Origin: an uncultured Ignavibacteria bacterium
Lineage (GTDB): Bacteria; Bacteroidota; Ignavibacteria; Ignavibacteriales; Ignavibacteriaceae
Direction of reading: 5' to 3'
DNA length: 9,622 bases
NCBI GenBank assembly: GCA_937996765.1
Contig: CALKUG010000348.1
Coordinates: 1 to 9,622, forward strand
The translations under genes were made by a program, and so were the position numbers. The notes beneath the pieces are model-generated. The model did no database searches. It saw only the letters and a program-made list of their open reading frames with translations, and had not been told where the DNA came from. Shown here in pieces: positions 1-6,486 of this stretch (position 1 is its first letter; every line of letters starts with the position of its first letter).

Positions 1-34
1 AAAAGAGATGGCAGTGTGTATCGGTAAATTTCAT
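1..34 (-). CDS. TatD-family metal-dependent deoxyribonuclease, N-terminus only (cut by left edge)
   Basis: Reading leftward from an ATG at 34-32, the frame gives MKFTDTHCHLF and runs off the window. An N-terminus of the form M-x-F-x-D-T-H-C-H-L is the hallmark of TatD/YcfH-type hydrolases, where the HxH pair binds metal in a TIM-barrel 3'-5' nuclease fold. The start lies 7 bp after the purM stop on the same strand, which fits a co-transcribed next gene. No clear ribosome binding site is visible, so translation may be coupled to purM. Only 11 complete codons are present, so the family call rests on one motif and the exact TatD subgroup cannot be told. Confidence 0.7.
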   Translation of the reverse strand, partial: MKFTDTHCHLF

Positions 35-41
35 TGTGTTG

Positions 42-1037
42 TTAAACTACTGTTCCCATTATTACACCCGTTTCGCCAACGGTTGAAGCAAGTGTAAGTA
101 TGGAATCAACATCTTCTGGTGCAACAATTGCTATAAGACCTATACCCATGTTAAACACTTCTCGCATTTCTTCATCAGCAATTGAACCGGAGCTTTGAAT
201 GAGTTGGAAGAGTGGCGGTATTTCCCAGCTTTTCCAATTAACATTGAGTGATAAATCACCGTGTAGAATTCTTTTTGTGTTCCCTACTATTCCACCACCG
301 GTGATATGTGAGAAACCTCTAATCTTTTTAGTGGCTCTTAAAAGTTGTATGAGGGATAAATACGATTTATGGACTCTCAAAAGCTCTTCTCCAAGTGTTT
401 GCCCAAAATCATCCATATAATCAGAAATTTTGAACTTTGGGAATAACACTTTACGAGCTAACGAATAACCATTAGTATGAAGGCCGTTACTTTTAAAGCC
501 AATTAAAACATTCCCGGCTTCAATGGTGCTTCCGTTAATGATTGAGTCTTTATCAACAACACCCACAATTGTGCCTGAAATATCATATTCATCTTCGGCA
601 TACATACCTGGCATTTCCGCTGTTTCACCACCAACAAGCGAGCAATTATTTTCTTTACAAGCTTTTGCCATTCCTGATATTAAATCAGCTGCCTTTTGGG
701 GAATCAATTTTCCAAATGCAACATAATCAAGGAAGTAAAGAGGATCAGCACCACAAACGGCAATATCATCAACACAATGGTTTACAATATCTTGCCCAAC
801 AGTGGTATGAACATCCATCATAAAGGCAACTTTAAGCTTAGTCCCCACCCCATCAACACTTGAAACAAGAACCGGAGTTGGATATTTTGTAAAATCGGGT
901 TGGTAAAAAGAGCCAAACATTCCTATACCCGATAGAACACTCGGGGTGAATGTGGATTTAGCCATTCCTTTTATTAAATCAACTGTTTTATCGCCGGCTT
1001 CTATACTTACGCCGGAATCTTTATATGTGTTGCCCAA
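42..1037 (-). CDS. purM: Phosphoribosylformylglycinamidine cyclo-ligase (AIR synthetase)
   Basis: PurM closes the imidazole ring in de novo purine synthesis: FGAM + ATP to AIR + ADP + Pi, in the cytosol. Counting from a TTG start at 1037, the 331-residue product begins MGNTYKDSGVSIEAG, the usual PurM N-terminus. It carries DGVGTK (62-67, ATP/phosphate site), GGETAEMPGMY (136-146), SNGLHTNGYSL (183-193), HITGGGIVGN (244-253) and FNMGIG (295-300), all typical of the family, and its length is normal. The frame extends another 40 codons upstream to an ATG, but those overlap the end of the STAS gene and do not resemble PurM. The TTG has GAG six bases upstream and leaves a 10 bp gap. It is probably co-transcribed with the STAS gene upstream and the tatD-like gene downstream. 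Function is very secure; the start is likely. Confidence 0.96.
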   Translation of the reverse strand: MGNTYKDSGVSIEAGDKTVDLIKGMAKSTFTPSVLSGIGMFGSFYQPDFTKYPTPVLVSSVDGVGTKLKVAFMMDVHTTVGQDIVNHCVDDIAVCGADPLYFLDYVAFGKLIPQKAADLISGMAKACKENNCSLVGGETAEMPGMYAEDEYDISGTIVGVVDKDSIINGSTIEAGNVLIGFKSNGLHTNGYSLARKVLFPKFKISDYMDDFGQTLGEELLRVHKSYLSLIQLLRATKKIRGFSHITGGGIVGNTKRILHGDLSLNVNWKSWEIPPLFQLIQSSGSIADEEMREVFNMGIGLIAIVAPEDVDSILTLASTVGETGVIMGTVV

Positions 1038-1046
1038 ACTTATCTC
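1035..1046 (-). promoter_or_regulatory. Ribosome binding site and TTG start of purM
   Basis: On the minus strand the bases read GAG, then ATAAGT, then TTG, a GAG core six bases from the start codon. This supports the TTG at 1037 over the upstream ATG inside the STAS gene. The decamer ATAAGTTTGG spanning the start recurs exactly at the TTG start of the glycosyltransferase at 4781-4790. Confidence 0.5.
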
Positions 1047-1047
1047 A

Positions 1048-1386
1048 TTAATTTTGTATTGACTGAACAGCGTCTTCGGTAGTTTCGTATATTTCAAGAA
1101 GCTGTGCGTATCCTGTAATAACAAATACACTACGTATATTATCATGCAATGCTGCAAACATCAATCTGCCTTGCACCTTTTGCATTTCTTTTAAAGTCAT
1201 AATAATTACACGTAAACCTGCACTCGAAATAAAAAACAAATCTTTACAATCTATTATGATGTTTTTTAAACCCGCAGCCACAAGTTCATCTATTATGATT
1301 TTGAACTCATCAAAGTAATTAACCTCGAGCCGACCTTCGGCTGTGATAATAGCGTAATTTTCGAAGCGTTCTTGTTTTATAACCAT
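1048..1386 (-). CDS. STAS-domain anti-sigma-factor antagonist (SpoIIAA/RsbV-like)
   Basis: This is a 112-residue protein made of a single STAS domain, the usual length for free-standing anti-anti-sigma factors. Such proteins bind an anti-sigma kinase when unphosphorylated, freeing a sigma factor, and are reset by phosphorylation of a conserved serine. Here the segment IIIDCKDLFFISSAGLRVII (residues 43-62) is the signature loop and helix; Ser55 in ISSAGLR aligns with the phosphorylated serine of SpoIIAA/RsbV. No cognate kinase or PP2C phosphatase lies in the window, so the partner is unknown. The gene lies 19 bp after the secreted DUF3298 protein and 10 bp before purM. Family call is secure; the target sigma factor or other partner cannot be read from here. 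Some STAS proteins act outside sigma control. Confidence 0.9.
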   Translation of the reverse strand: MVIKQERFENYAIITAEGRLEVNYFDEFKIIIDELVAAGLKNIIIDCKDLFFISSAGLRVIIMTLKEMQKVQGRLMFAALHDNIRSVFVITGYAQLLEIYETTEDAVQSIQN

Positions 1387-1405
1387 GATTAAACCTATTC
1401 AGATT

Positions 1406-2392
1406 TTAATAAAATTTAATAATGTGCGTCAAAGGACTCGTTTTTCCTACAAAATCCTCAACCACTTCAAAAGGTACTATAACGGATTCGTATTCTAAAC
1501 TTTCACTTATAACACCGGGCGGAAAGTAAAATTGTAAACCGGATTGATTTACCACAAAAGCTGAAAGTTGAGACTCATCAAAGTACTTAATTATACCTTT
1601 CTTTGCAAATTGGTTATTGGTATTTTTTAGGTATTCTATTATATATGCATTTATTTCTTGCAGTGCATCCTGCCTCTTTTCAAACAAATCTCTTAATCCT
1701 ACTGCAATCGCTTCATTTTTATCAATTTTGTATTGGGCAGCACTATAAAATGATCTAAAAACATTGCCTTCAGCTAATTCATAAGTGCGAATCAAGATTG
1801 ATACAAAATTCTGGTTTGCATAAGATATGTCATAGTATATCTCTTTTTCCCACTCAAGAGTCTCTAAACCCCTACCTGATTGAGCTTCCTCTTCAATATG
1901 CTCAACAAACTTTACCAACGAACCGGAGATGCTTCGTTTAAATTCTTGCGAAAGTTCGAGAAACGCAGGATTAGGCACAATAAACTTGGGATACTCTGCA
2001 TAAAGGTTGATGGTTCCCCGGTTGTCTTGAATTCGTGCTAATGAACTCATTTTTGAGAATCGGATGGCATATTTTTTGCCTAAAAGCAGAACAGATGCAT
2101 CCAGATCGGTAGTATTTGCTTTAACCGCTTCAATTTTGAGTGATGTCTCCGGAGGATAAGAATACAGAGACAATCTTTCAATTTTGGCCATGCCGGTAAA
2201 TCCGTAAAGCGAAGTATCACCTAAAACATAAAATGTACCAAAATATTCTTCTTCATCAACTGACACATTTAGGCATACCGAAGCTCCATTTGGAAATGTA
2301 CCCAAATAATAACCCGCAAAATCATCATTTATCTGAGCAAAAAGTGAAATAGCAGGAAGAAGTAGTGCGAAGAATATTTTAATCAATTTCAT
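1406..2392 (-). CDS. Exported protein with PdaC/RsiV-like C-terminal region (DUF4163-DUF3298)
   Basis: The product has 328 residues. Residues 1-19 are a clear Sec signal peptide (MKLIKIFFALLLPAISLFA) with likely cleavage before Gln20. Residues about 22-130 are beta-rich and unassigned. Residues about 130-225 resemble DUF4163 (PdaC N-terminal type), with the pattern YYDISYANQNFVSILIRTY. Residues about 228-315 fit DUF3298, with GLRDLFEKR, KYFDESQLSAFVVNQSGLQF and VIVPFEVVEDFVG. This pair occurs in the extracellular part of the anti-sigma factor RsiV, which senses lysozyme, and in the peptidoglycan deacetylase PdaC. Here there is no membrane or anti-sigma segment and no deacetylase domain, so it is a soluble or outer-envelope protein of unknown activity, perhaps binding cell wall or a secreted ligand. 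The start fits the signal peptide, although the ribosome site (GGG directly before ATG) is poor. It is probably first in the STAS-purM-tatD cluster. Confidence 0.78.
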   Translation of the reverse strand: MKLIKIFFALLLPAISLFAQINDDFAGYYLGTFPNGASVCLNVSVDEEEYFGTFYVLGDTSLYGFTGMAKIERLSLYSYPPETSLKIEAVKANTTDLDASVLLLGKKYAIRFSKMSSLARIQDNRGTINLYAEYPKFIVPNPAFLELSQEFKRSISGSLVKFVEHIEEEAQSGRGLETLEWEKEIYYDISYANQNFVSILIRTYELAEGNVFRSFYSAAQYKIDKNEAIAVGLRDLFEKRQDALQEINAYIIEYLKNTNNQFAKKGIIKYFDESQLSAFVVNQSGLQFYFPPGVISESLEYESVIVPFEVVEDFVGKTSPLTHIIKFY

Positions 2393-2466
2393 CCCTAAAT
2401 ATAATTCTAATTCTCAAAATACCCGCAATTTCGTTATTCTCTTAGTTATAGCGAATACCATTATTC

Positions 2467-2495
2467 AAACGGAATTCATTAAAATCCGTTTTTTT
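2467..2495 (+). terminator. Terminator-like hairpin on plus strand with no upstream plus-strand gene
   Basis: A perfect 7 bp stem AAACGGA / TCCGTTT with an 11-base loop is followed at once by a run of T (2489-2495), the form of an intrinsic terminator reading rightward. The nearest gene to the left is transcribed the other way, so it would end a small RNA or an antisense transcript, or block read-through. On the minus strand no T-run follows, so there it would only be a hairpin about 75-100 bases upstream of the DUF3298 gene. Confidence 0.45.
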
Positions 2496-2624
2496 GATTA
2501 TCCATTTATTACACCGTATAACACCAAGCCAACCGAGATGAATAAATTTGCAAAATTCTCTTTTATCGCAATTCCGCCAAGAATATCTTAAATCTATCTG
2601 ATCAACAATTATTCATTTATTATT

Positions 2625-2652
2625 ATATATCGAGATTTTTGTAGCGATATAT
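2625..2652. repeat. 8 bp perfect inverted repeat ATATATCG / CGATATAT
   Basis: Two perfect 8-base arms (2625-2632 and 2645-2652) flank a 12-base spacer. No T-run follows on either strand, so it is not an obvious terminator. Dyads of this size between divergent genes can be operator sites, but the AT-rich background makes a chance match possible. Confidence 0.3.
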
Positions 2653-2928
2653 TCAAAAACCAGATCCAGCTTCAACCGGCTTCCCGTTTACTGAGAGTCA
2701 TAAAAACCCATTTTAGGTGTATTATTCACTTTTTATTAGTTTTTTAGGATAATAGCCCATGCAACCTTAATCGTATTTTTGTGTTTTATGCACATTATTA
2801 GTCACTTTCAGTAATTTCAGTATTTTTTTACCGATACGTCCTACCGTTCATCATTTCCAATTACCATTTATCAAACACCGCTTTCATTGGTCCCAATTTA
2901 GTTTCGTTGCCCCCATTAATTCCCGATA

Positions 2929-2959
2929 TTTGACTCATCAAAATTGAAAATTAATTTTT
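2929..2959 (+). promoter_or_regulatory. Possible promoter for the HEAT-repeat gene
   Basis: TTTG at 2929-2932 is followed after exactly 19 bases by TAATTTTT (2952-2959), close to the Bacteroidota consensus TTTG-N19-TANNTTTG and missing only the last G. The same place also reads TTGACT-N16-TAATTT for a sigma-70 type view. Transcription would begin near 2965, giving a leader of about 50 bases. This is a visual match only. Confidence 0.35.
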
Positions 2960-3015
2960 TAAGTTTAGTTATACACACACAAAAAGAACAACGACATTCG
3001 AAAAGGAATCCGAAA

Positions 3016-3408
3016 ATGAAAAAGTTAGTAATATTATTCGCAATCGCTTTAATGACCATTTCAACTTACGCCGAAAAAAATCCGGTAGCTTCATTAGAAG
3101 GTGCTAAAAAAGAAAAAACAGTTAAAAACTTGTTATTAGCATTAAAGTCAGATAACACCGGCCTTCAATCAAGTGCAGCTTATTATCTTGGTGAAATGGA
3201 ATCAACTGAAGCAGTTCTTCCATTAATGACCATTCTTAACTCAAACAACAACGAAGGTTCAAGAGTTATGGCAGCACTTTCATTAGTTAAAATTGGTGAC
3301 GAGCGTGGTATTCAATTAGTTCGCTACTATTCTAACAACGACTCAAGCTCGTATGTTAAAAGAATGTGCACAATTTTCATAGAAAATTTTGAGAACAACA
3401 AGTTCTAA
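3016..3408 (+). CDS. Small exported HEAT-repeat protein
   Basis: The 130-residue product starts with a signal peptide, MKKLVILFAIALMTISTYA, with likely cleavage before Glu20. The rest is helical with HEAT-like repeats: roughly 33-62 (TVKNLLLALKSD...SSAAYYLGEM), 66-95 (AVLPLMTILNS...RVMAALSLVKIG) and a weaker one at 96-125 (GIQLVRYYSNN...VKRMCTIFI). HEAT solenoids usually bind proteins; no catalytic residues are seen. The ATG at 3016 was chosen over the one at 2944 because AAGGAA (3003-3008) lies seven bases before it and because it begins the signal peptide directly. The gene stands alone between a possible promoter and a strong terminator, and it favours a few codons (TTA, TCA, GTT, AAC), hinting at high expression. 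The function is unknown; periplasmic location is inferred from the signal peptide. Confidence 0.82.
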   Translation: MKKLVILFAIALMTISTYAEKNPVASLEGAKKEKTVKNLLLALKSDNTGLQSSAAYYLGEMESTEAVLPLMTILNSNNNEGSRVMAALSLVKIGDERGIQLVRYYSNNDSSSYVKRMCTIFIENFENNKF

Positions 3409-3452
3409 CAATCTTCCCTTACAAGAGAAACAAACAGAACATAATCCCTACT

Positions 3453-3487
3453 AAAGCAGAAGTCAGCCCCTTCTGCTTTTCTATTTT
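3453..3487 (+). terminator. Strong intrinsic terminator after the HEAT-repeat gene
   Basis: A perfect 10 bp stem, AAAGCAGAAG (3453-3462) with CTTCTGCTTT (3470-3479), encloses a 7-base loop and runs into a T-rich tail through 3487. It lies 45 bases after the HEAT-gene stop. The symmetrical A and T flanks could give some termination leftward too, but no leftward gene ends here. Confidence 0.88.
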
Positions 3488-3581
3488 AAACCATTCGTAA
3501 TGGAGTTGTATCTCATAATGACAGGGGAAACACCATAAGCAACTGATACTACCTTACTCTCAAAGCTAAATCAATTTTTGA

Positions 3582-3589
3582 TATATTTG
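3582..3589 (+). promoter_or_regulatory. Possible -7 element for the PHP/glycosyltransferase operon
   Basis: TATATTTG matches the Bacteroidota -7 consensus TANNTTTG exactly. No TTTG is present 19-20 bases upstream, so only half the promoter is convincing. The position, just past the terminator and about 65 bases before the likely start, is suitable. Confidence 0.3.
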
Positions 3590-3621
3590 TAGTAAACATC
3601 TTCCACTTTTCGTCAAATTCT

Positions 3622-3633
3622 GAGGTTCTCATT
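3622..3633 (+). promoter_or_regulatory. Possible ribosome site with ATT start for the PHP gene
   Basis: GAGG at 3622-3625 sits five bases before an in-frame ATT at 3631. Starting there would add Asn-Lys-Ile-Ala-Thr-Lys-Leu after the initiator and supply the positive charges usually found before an export or anchor segment. The TTG at 3655 has no comparable site. ATT initiation is very rare, so this is only a candidate. Confidence 0.3.
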
Positions 3634-3654
3634 AATAAGATAGCTACTAAACTA

Positions 3655-4812
3655 TTGCGCCTTTTTGTATTTGTGTTTGCATTTCTCGTTTTTGTAATTG
3701 TAGCCCCATACTCATGCAGCAGCATTTACGACTTCCCTGAATCAAAACCTTTTACAGGCAATCAGCTATATAATCCTTACGAACAAAACAGCGGTTCCTG
3801 GTTAAAGTCAAACTTCCATGCACACTCGAAGGCATGGGTCGGTTTTTCAGACGGAGACCTTTCGCCAATGCAAGTTGATAGTATTTATAATTCATTTGGG
3901 TACGCTATTCGCCCCATTTCGAACTATATGCACGTAACGCCTCCTTTTCACAAGGACTCATTTTATTTACCTTTAATTGAACGCGGTTATAGCGTATTTA
4001 AACGGCACCAAGGGATGATCGGTGTTCGCGAAGTTGTTTGGTTAGATTTTTTCCTCTACCAAAACATACATCATAAGCAGCATATACTAAAGCTGGTGGA
4101 TGCTAAAACCGATTTTACAGTTTTACACCACCCTGAATTTATGAGGGGATATGAGCCGGAAGACTTTAAATATTTAACTGATTACGATTTTATAGAGGTA
4201 TTAAACCATTACCGTACTTCCGAGCATCACTGGGATACTACACTTTCTGCAGGAAGAGCTGTATTTGGTATCGGAAGTGATGATAGCCACGACCAACGTA
4301 AACCAGACGAAACAGCACGATTCTGGACAATGATTAAATCCAATGAGCGTGAAAAGACACAAATTTACAATGCTATGCGCTCAGGTAATATGTATATGGT
4401 AAGAGGACATCGTGGCTTTAATGATGTAGAACTTAAAGAAGTAAAAACACTTAACGACACTCTACTCATTGTATTTACCGGTAAAGTAAAAGAATTTAAG
4501 TTTATTGGGCAAGGCGGAAAAACGCTTGCAAAAGTTACCGAAAATGATTCGGCAATGTATGTTTTCAATCAAGGAGATACTTACGTACGTACTGAAGTAA
4601 AATCGGATAGTTGCGATATATTTTTGCAGCCCATATTCCGACACAGCGGTGAGCCTTTTCCTGTTTATTCGGCTACTGTAAACTACCCTGCCACTTGGGC
4701 ATACAGGATTTCGTTCATAATGTTTTTTATTGTGTTTTTTTATGCTCTATTGGCATATTTCGTAGTAATTCAAAAGAGGAATAAGTTTGGAAGATTTAAT
4801 TCACCTGATTAA
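3655..4812 (+). CDS. Membrane-tethered PHP-domain protein, CehA/McbA-like
   Basis: The product has 385 residues from a TTG start. A hydrophobic segment (about 2-18) and a C-terminal one (about 349-372) bracket a PHP phosphoesterase-like domain, probably facing the periplasm. PHP motifs seen: NFHAHS (His55, His57), SDGDLSP (65-71), Glu126 in VREVVW, LHHPEF (His159), IEVLNH (180-185) and GSDDSHD (Asp210, His212). Residues about 255-335 form a beta-rich module ending in YVRTEV and a QPIF motif, like the tail of CehA/McbA-family hydrolases. The usual TDH motif is ISNYMH (88-93) here, so one metal site is altered. VAPYSC is a poor lipobox. The 3' end overlaps the ArnT-like gene by 26 bp, implying coupled translation and a linked role. 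No in-frame ATG precedes the domain; an ATT at 3631 is an alternative start giving eight more residues. The substrate is unknown. Confidence 0.8.
   Translation: MRLFVFVFAFLVFVIVAPYSCSSIYDFPESKPFTGNQLYNPYEQNSGSWLKSNFHAHSKAWVGFSDGDLSPMQVDSIYNSFGYAIRPISNYMHVTPPFHKDSFYLPLIERGYSVFKRHQGMIGVREVVWLDFFLYQNIHHKQHILKLVDAKTDFTVLHHPEFMRGYEPEDFKYLTDYDFIEVLNHYRTSEHHWDTTLSAGRAVFGIGSDDSHDQRKPDETARFWTMIKSNEREKTQIYNAMRSGNMYMVRGHRGFNDVELKEVKTLNDTLLIVFTGKVKEFKFIGQGGKTLAKVTENDSAMYVFNQGDTYVRTEVKSDSCDIFLQPIFRHSGEPFPVYSATVNYPATWAYRISFIMFFIVFFYALLAYFVVIQKRNKFGRFNSPD
4774..4789 (+). promoter_or_regulatory. Ribosome binding site and TTG start of the ArnT-like gene
   Basis: AAGAGGA (4774-4780) lies six bases before the TTG at 4787, inside the last codons of the PHP gene. 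This is the best Shine-Dalgarno match in the window and fixes the start despite the non-ATG codon and the overlap. Confidence 0.75.
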
Positions 4813-6481
4813 AAGATTAAACGACAAACAAATAGCCGTTATTATACTTCTCGTTTCATGGATTTCTTTTATACCTTTTTTAGGTAGTACTCAATTATTC
4901 GACTGGGATGAAATTAACTTCGCCGAGGCAGCGCGGGAGATGATTGTATTAAATGATTACCTGCGTGTTCACATTGATTTCCAACCATTTTGGGAGAAAC
5001 CACCGCTCTTTTTCTGGATGCAAGCTGCTATGATGCAACTGTTCGGAGTTAACGAGTTTTCAGCACGATTACCAAATGCTCTTCTTGGTGGAATTGCTTT
5101 AGTAACTCTCTATTTTGCCGGTAAGCAAATACACGGCAAACGATTCGGATTACTTTGGGTTCTCGCTTATTACGGTTCACTTTTACCTAATTTTTATTTC
5201 AAAACCGGTATAATTGATCCGTGGTTTAATTACTTTATGTTTTTAAGCGTTTACTTCATCTGGAAGTATTATAGTCGAGTTTCCGACTCGATTCTCAAAA
5301 CTCTTGTTCCTGCAGGTATTTTTTGCGGATTAAGTGTTTTAACAAAAGGACCTGTGGGATACCTGCTACCATCGCTTACTTTTTTTGTGATGTGGATAGT
5401 GAAACGAAAACAGTGGTCGTTTCCGATAAAAGAATTTGTACTCTTTTCAGTGGCAATGTTAATTACTGCCTCTACCTGGTTTGCGATAGAATTTTTCAAA
5501 AACGGTACTTGGTTTATTTCGAGATTTATTACCTATCAGATCCGATTATTTACAACGGGTGATGCAGGACATAGTGGCCCTTTTTATTACCATACCATCG
5601 TTTTACTTGTTGGATGCTTCCCTGCTACTTTGTTTCTCTTTAAAGCATTCATTGATAGGGATAAGGAAACCGAACAACTTGCTTTAATGCGTCAATTTAT
5701 GACTGTTCTACTGCTGGTTGTGGTAATCCTCTTTTCGATTGTAAAAACCAAAATTGTACATTACTCCTCAATGGCTTATTTCCCTATTACCTTTTTGGCG
5801 GCATTAGGAATTGAAAAAATGCTCACTTCCGAAAACCCAAAACTCAACTGGAAAACAATCAACTCAATTGCATTTTGGTTTTTAGGCTCCATTTTGGCTT
5901 TAGCTTTCGCAGCAATACCGCTGTTAGGGCTTTTTATGCCCTCCGTTATTCCGTTCGCTAAAGATGAATTTACAAAACTTGTTATGTCAGCTGATGTATA
6001 TTGGAGTGGTTTTGAACTCAGTGTTGCTGTTGTGTTTTTAGTCGGCTTAACGGTTGCATTTGTGCTGTTACAGAAAAAACAAATTCTGAGAGCAGTTTCT
6101 GTATTATTCCCTGCCACTGCGCTGGGTTTATTCCTCTTGCTTCCTGTTGTTGTGCCAAAGCTTGAAGTTTATCTTCAGGGCGCACCTGTTGAGTTTTACA
6201 AATCCATCCAGCAAAAAGATGTCTATCTCAAGGTAATGCATTACAAAAGTTATGCTGACCTCTTCTACTCGCAGAGAAGTTACGAAAATTCAGGAGCTGC
6301 ACATGGGTTTACGGGGGATAATTGGGATGTACGTTGGGAACAGCATTTAATGCACGGTGAATTAAGCAAACCAGCTTACTTTATTACTAAACACAATCAT
6401 GCTGAGAAATATCGAGAGTCTGATTCGTTGGTAGTTTATAAAGAAAAAAATGGGTTCGTAATTTTTAAACGTGTAAAATAG
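4787..6481 (+). CDS. ArnT/PMT_2-family polyprenyl-phosphate-sugar glycosyltransferase
   Basis: This is a 564-residue multi-pass membrane protein of the GT-C fold, close to the normal ArnT length. Such enzymes transfer a sugar from a polyprenyl-phosphate carrier to a lipid or protein on the periplasmic side. Family marks: FDWDEINFAEAAREM with the catalytic-type Asp41-Glu42 in the first periplasmic loop, FWEKPPLFFW (68-77), FSARLPNALLGG (91-102), Asp144 in GIIDPWF, LTKGPVG (185-191), GHSGPFYYH (261-269) and HYSSMAYFP (325-333). Hydrophobic spans lie at about 15-33, 95-112, 118-136, 140-160, 172-206, 216-236, 267-287, 303-320, 327-343, 360-385, 408-428 and 436-456. The last 100 or so residues form a polar C-terminal domain, as in ArnT. 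It is coupled to the PHP gene. The acceptor and sugar (aminoarabinose, mannose or another) cannot be told, so the name arnT is not assigned. Confidence 0.88.
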   Translation: MEDLIHLIKRLNDKQIAVIILLVSWISFIPFLGSTQLFDWDEINFAEAAREMIVLNDYLRVHIDFQPFWEKPPLFFWMQAAMMQLFGVNEFSARLPNALLGGIALVTLYFAGKQIHGKRFGLLWVLAYYGSLLPNFYFKTGIIDPWFNYFMFLSVYFIWKYYSRVSDSILKTLVPAGIFCGLSVLTKGPVGYLLPSLTFFVMWIVKRKQWSFPIKEFVLFSVAMLITASTWFAIEFFKNGTWFISRFITYQIRLFTTGDAGHSGPFYYHTIVLLVGCFPATLFLFKAFIDRDKETEQLALMRQFMTVLLLVVVILFSIVKTKIVHYSSMAYFPITFLAALGIEKMLTSENPKLNWKTINSIAFWFLGSILALAFAAIPLLGLFMPSVIPFAKDEFTKLVMSADVYWSGFELSVAVVFLVGLTVAFVLLQKKQILRAVSVLFPATALGLFLLLPVVVPKLEVYLQGAPVEFYKSIQQKDVYLKVMHYKSYADLFYSQRSYENSGAAHGFTGDNWDVRWEQHLMHGELSKPAYFITKHNHAEKYRESDSLVVYKEKNGFVIFKRVK

Positions 6482-6486
6482 TTGAT

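Larger units (their letters stand above)
2393..3015. other. Long AT-rich intergenic region between divergent genes
   Basis: This stretch of about 620 bases separates the leftward DUF3298 gene from the rightward HEAT-repeat gene and should contain both promoters. I find no convincing gene: the only short frame with a start near a purine-rich site, at 2538, ends after 17 codons. It holds a terminator-like hairpin (2467-2495), an 8 bp inverted repeat (2625-2652) and a possible promoter (2929-2959), listed separately. The rest shows no tRNA, riboswitch or repeat array that I can recognise. Confidence 0.7.

Noticed and set aside
523..823. Two overlapping plus-strand frames inside purM
   Set aside because: They lie antisense to highly conserved PurM motifs and have no family features.
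1038..1157. 40-residue N-terminal extension of PurM from an ATG at 1157
   Set aside because: It overlaps the 3' end of the STAS gene in another frame, has no PurM similarity, and PurM homology begins right after the TTG at 1037.
2538..2591. 17-codon frame beginning MNKFAKFSF in the intergenic region
   Set aside because: It is too short, has no downstream terminator and shows no sign of coding beyond an ATG near a purine stretch.
2944..3015. 24-residue extension of the HEAT-repeat protein
   Set aside because: It would bury the signal peptide, lacks a ribosome site and overlaps the likely promoter; the ATG at 3016 has AAGGAA well placed.
3718..3720. Lipoprotein cysteine (APYSC) in the PHP protein
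   Set aside because: Residues before the Cys (Pro-Tyr-Ser) do not fit the lipobox, so an N-terminal membrane anchor is more likely.
5776..6117. 113-codon minus-strand frame inside the ArnT-like gene
   Set aside because: The plus-strand gene has clear motifs and helices across the same span; the antisense product is low-complexity with no recognisable domain.
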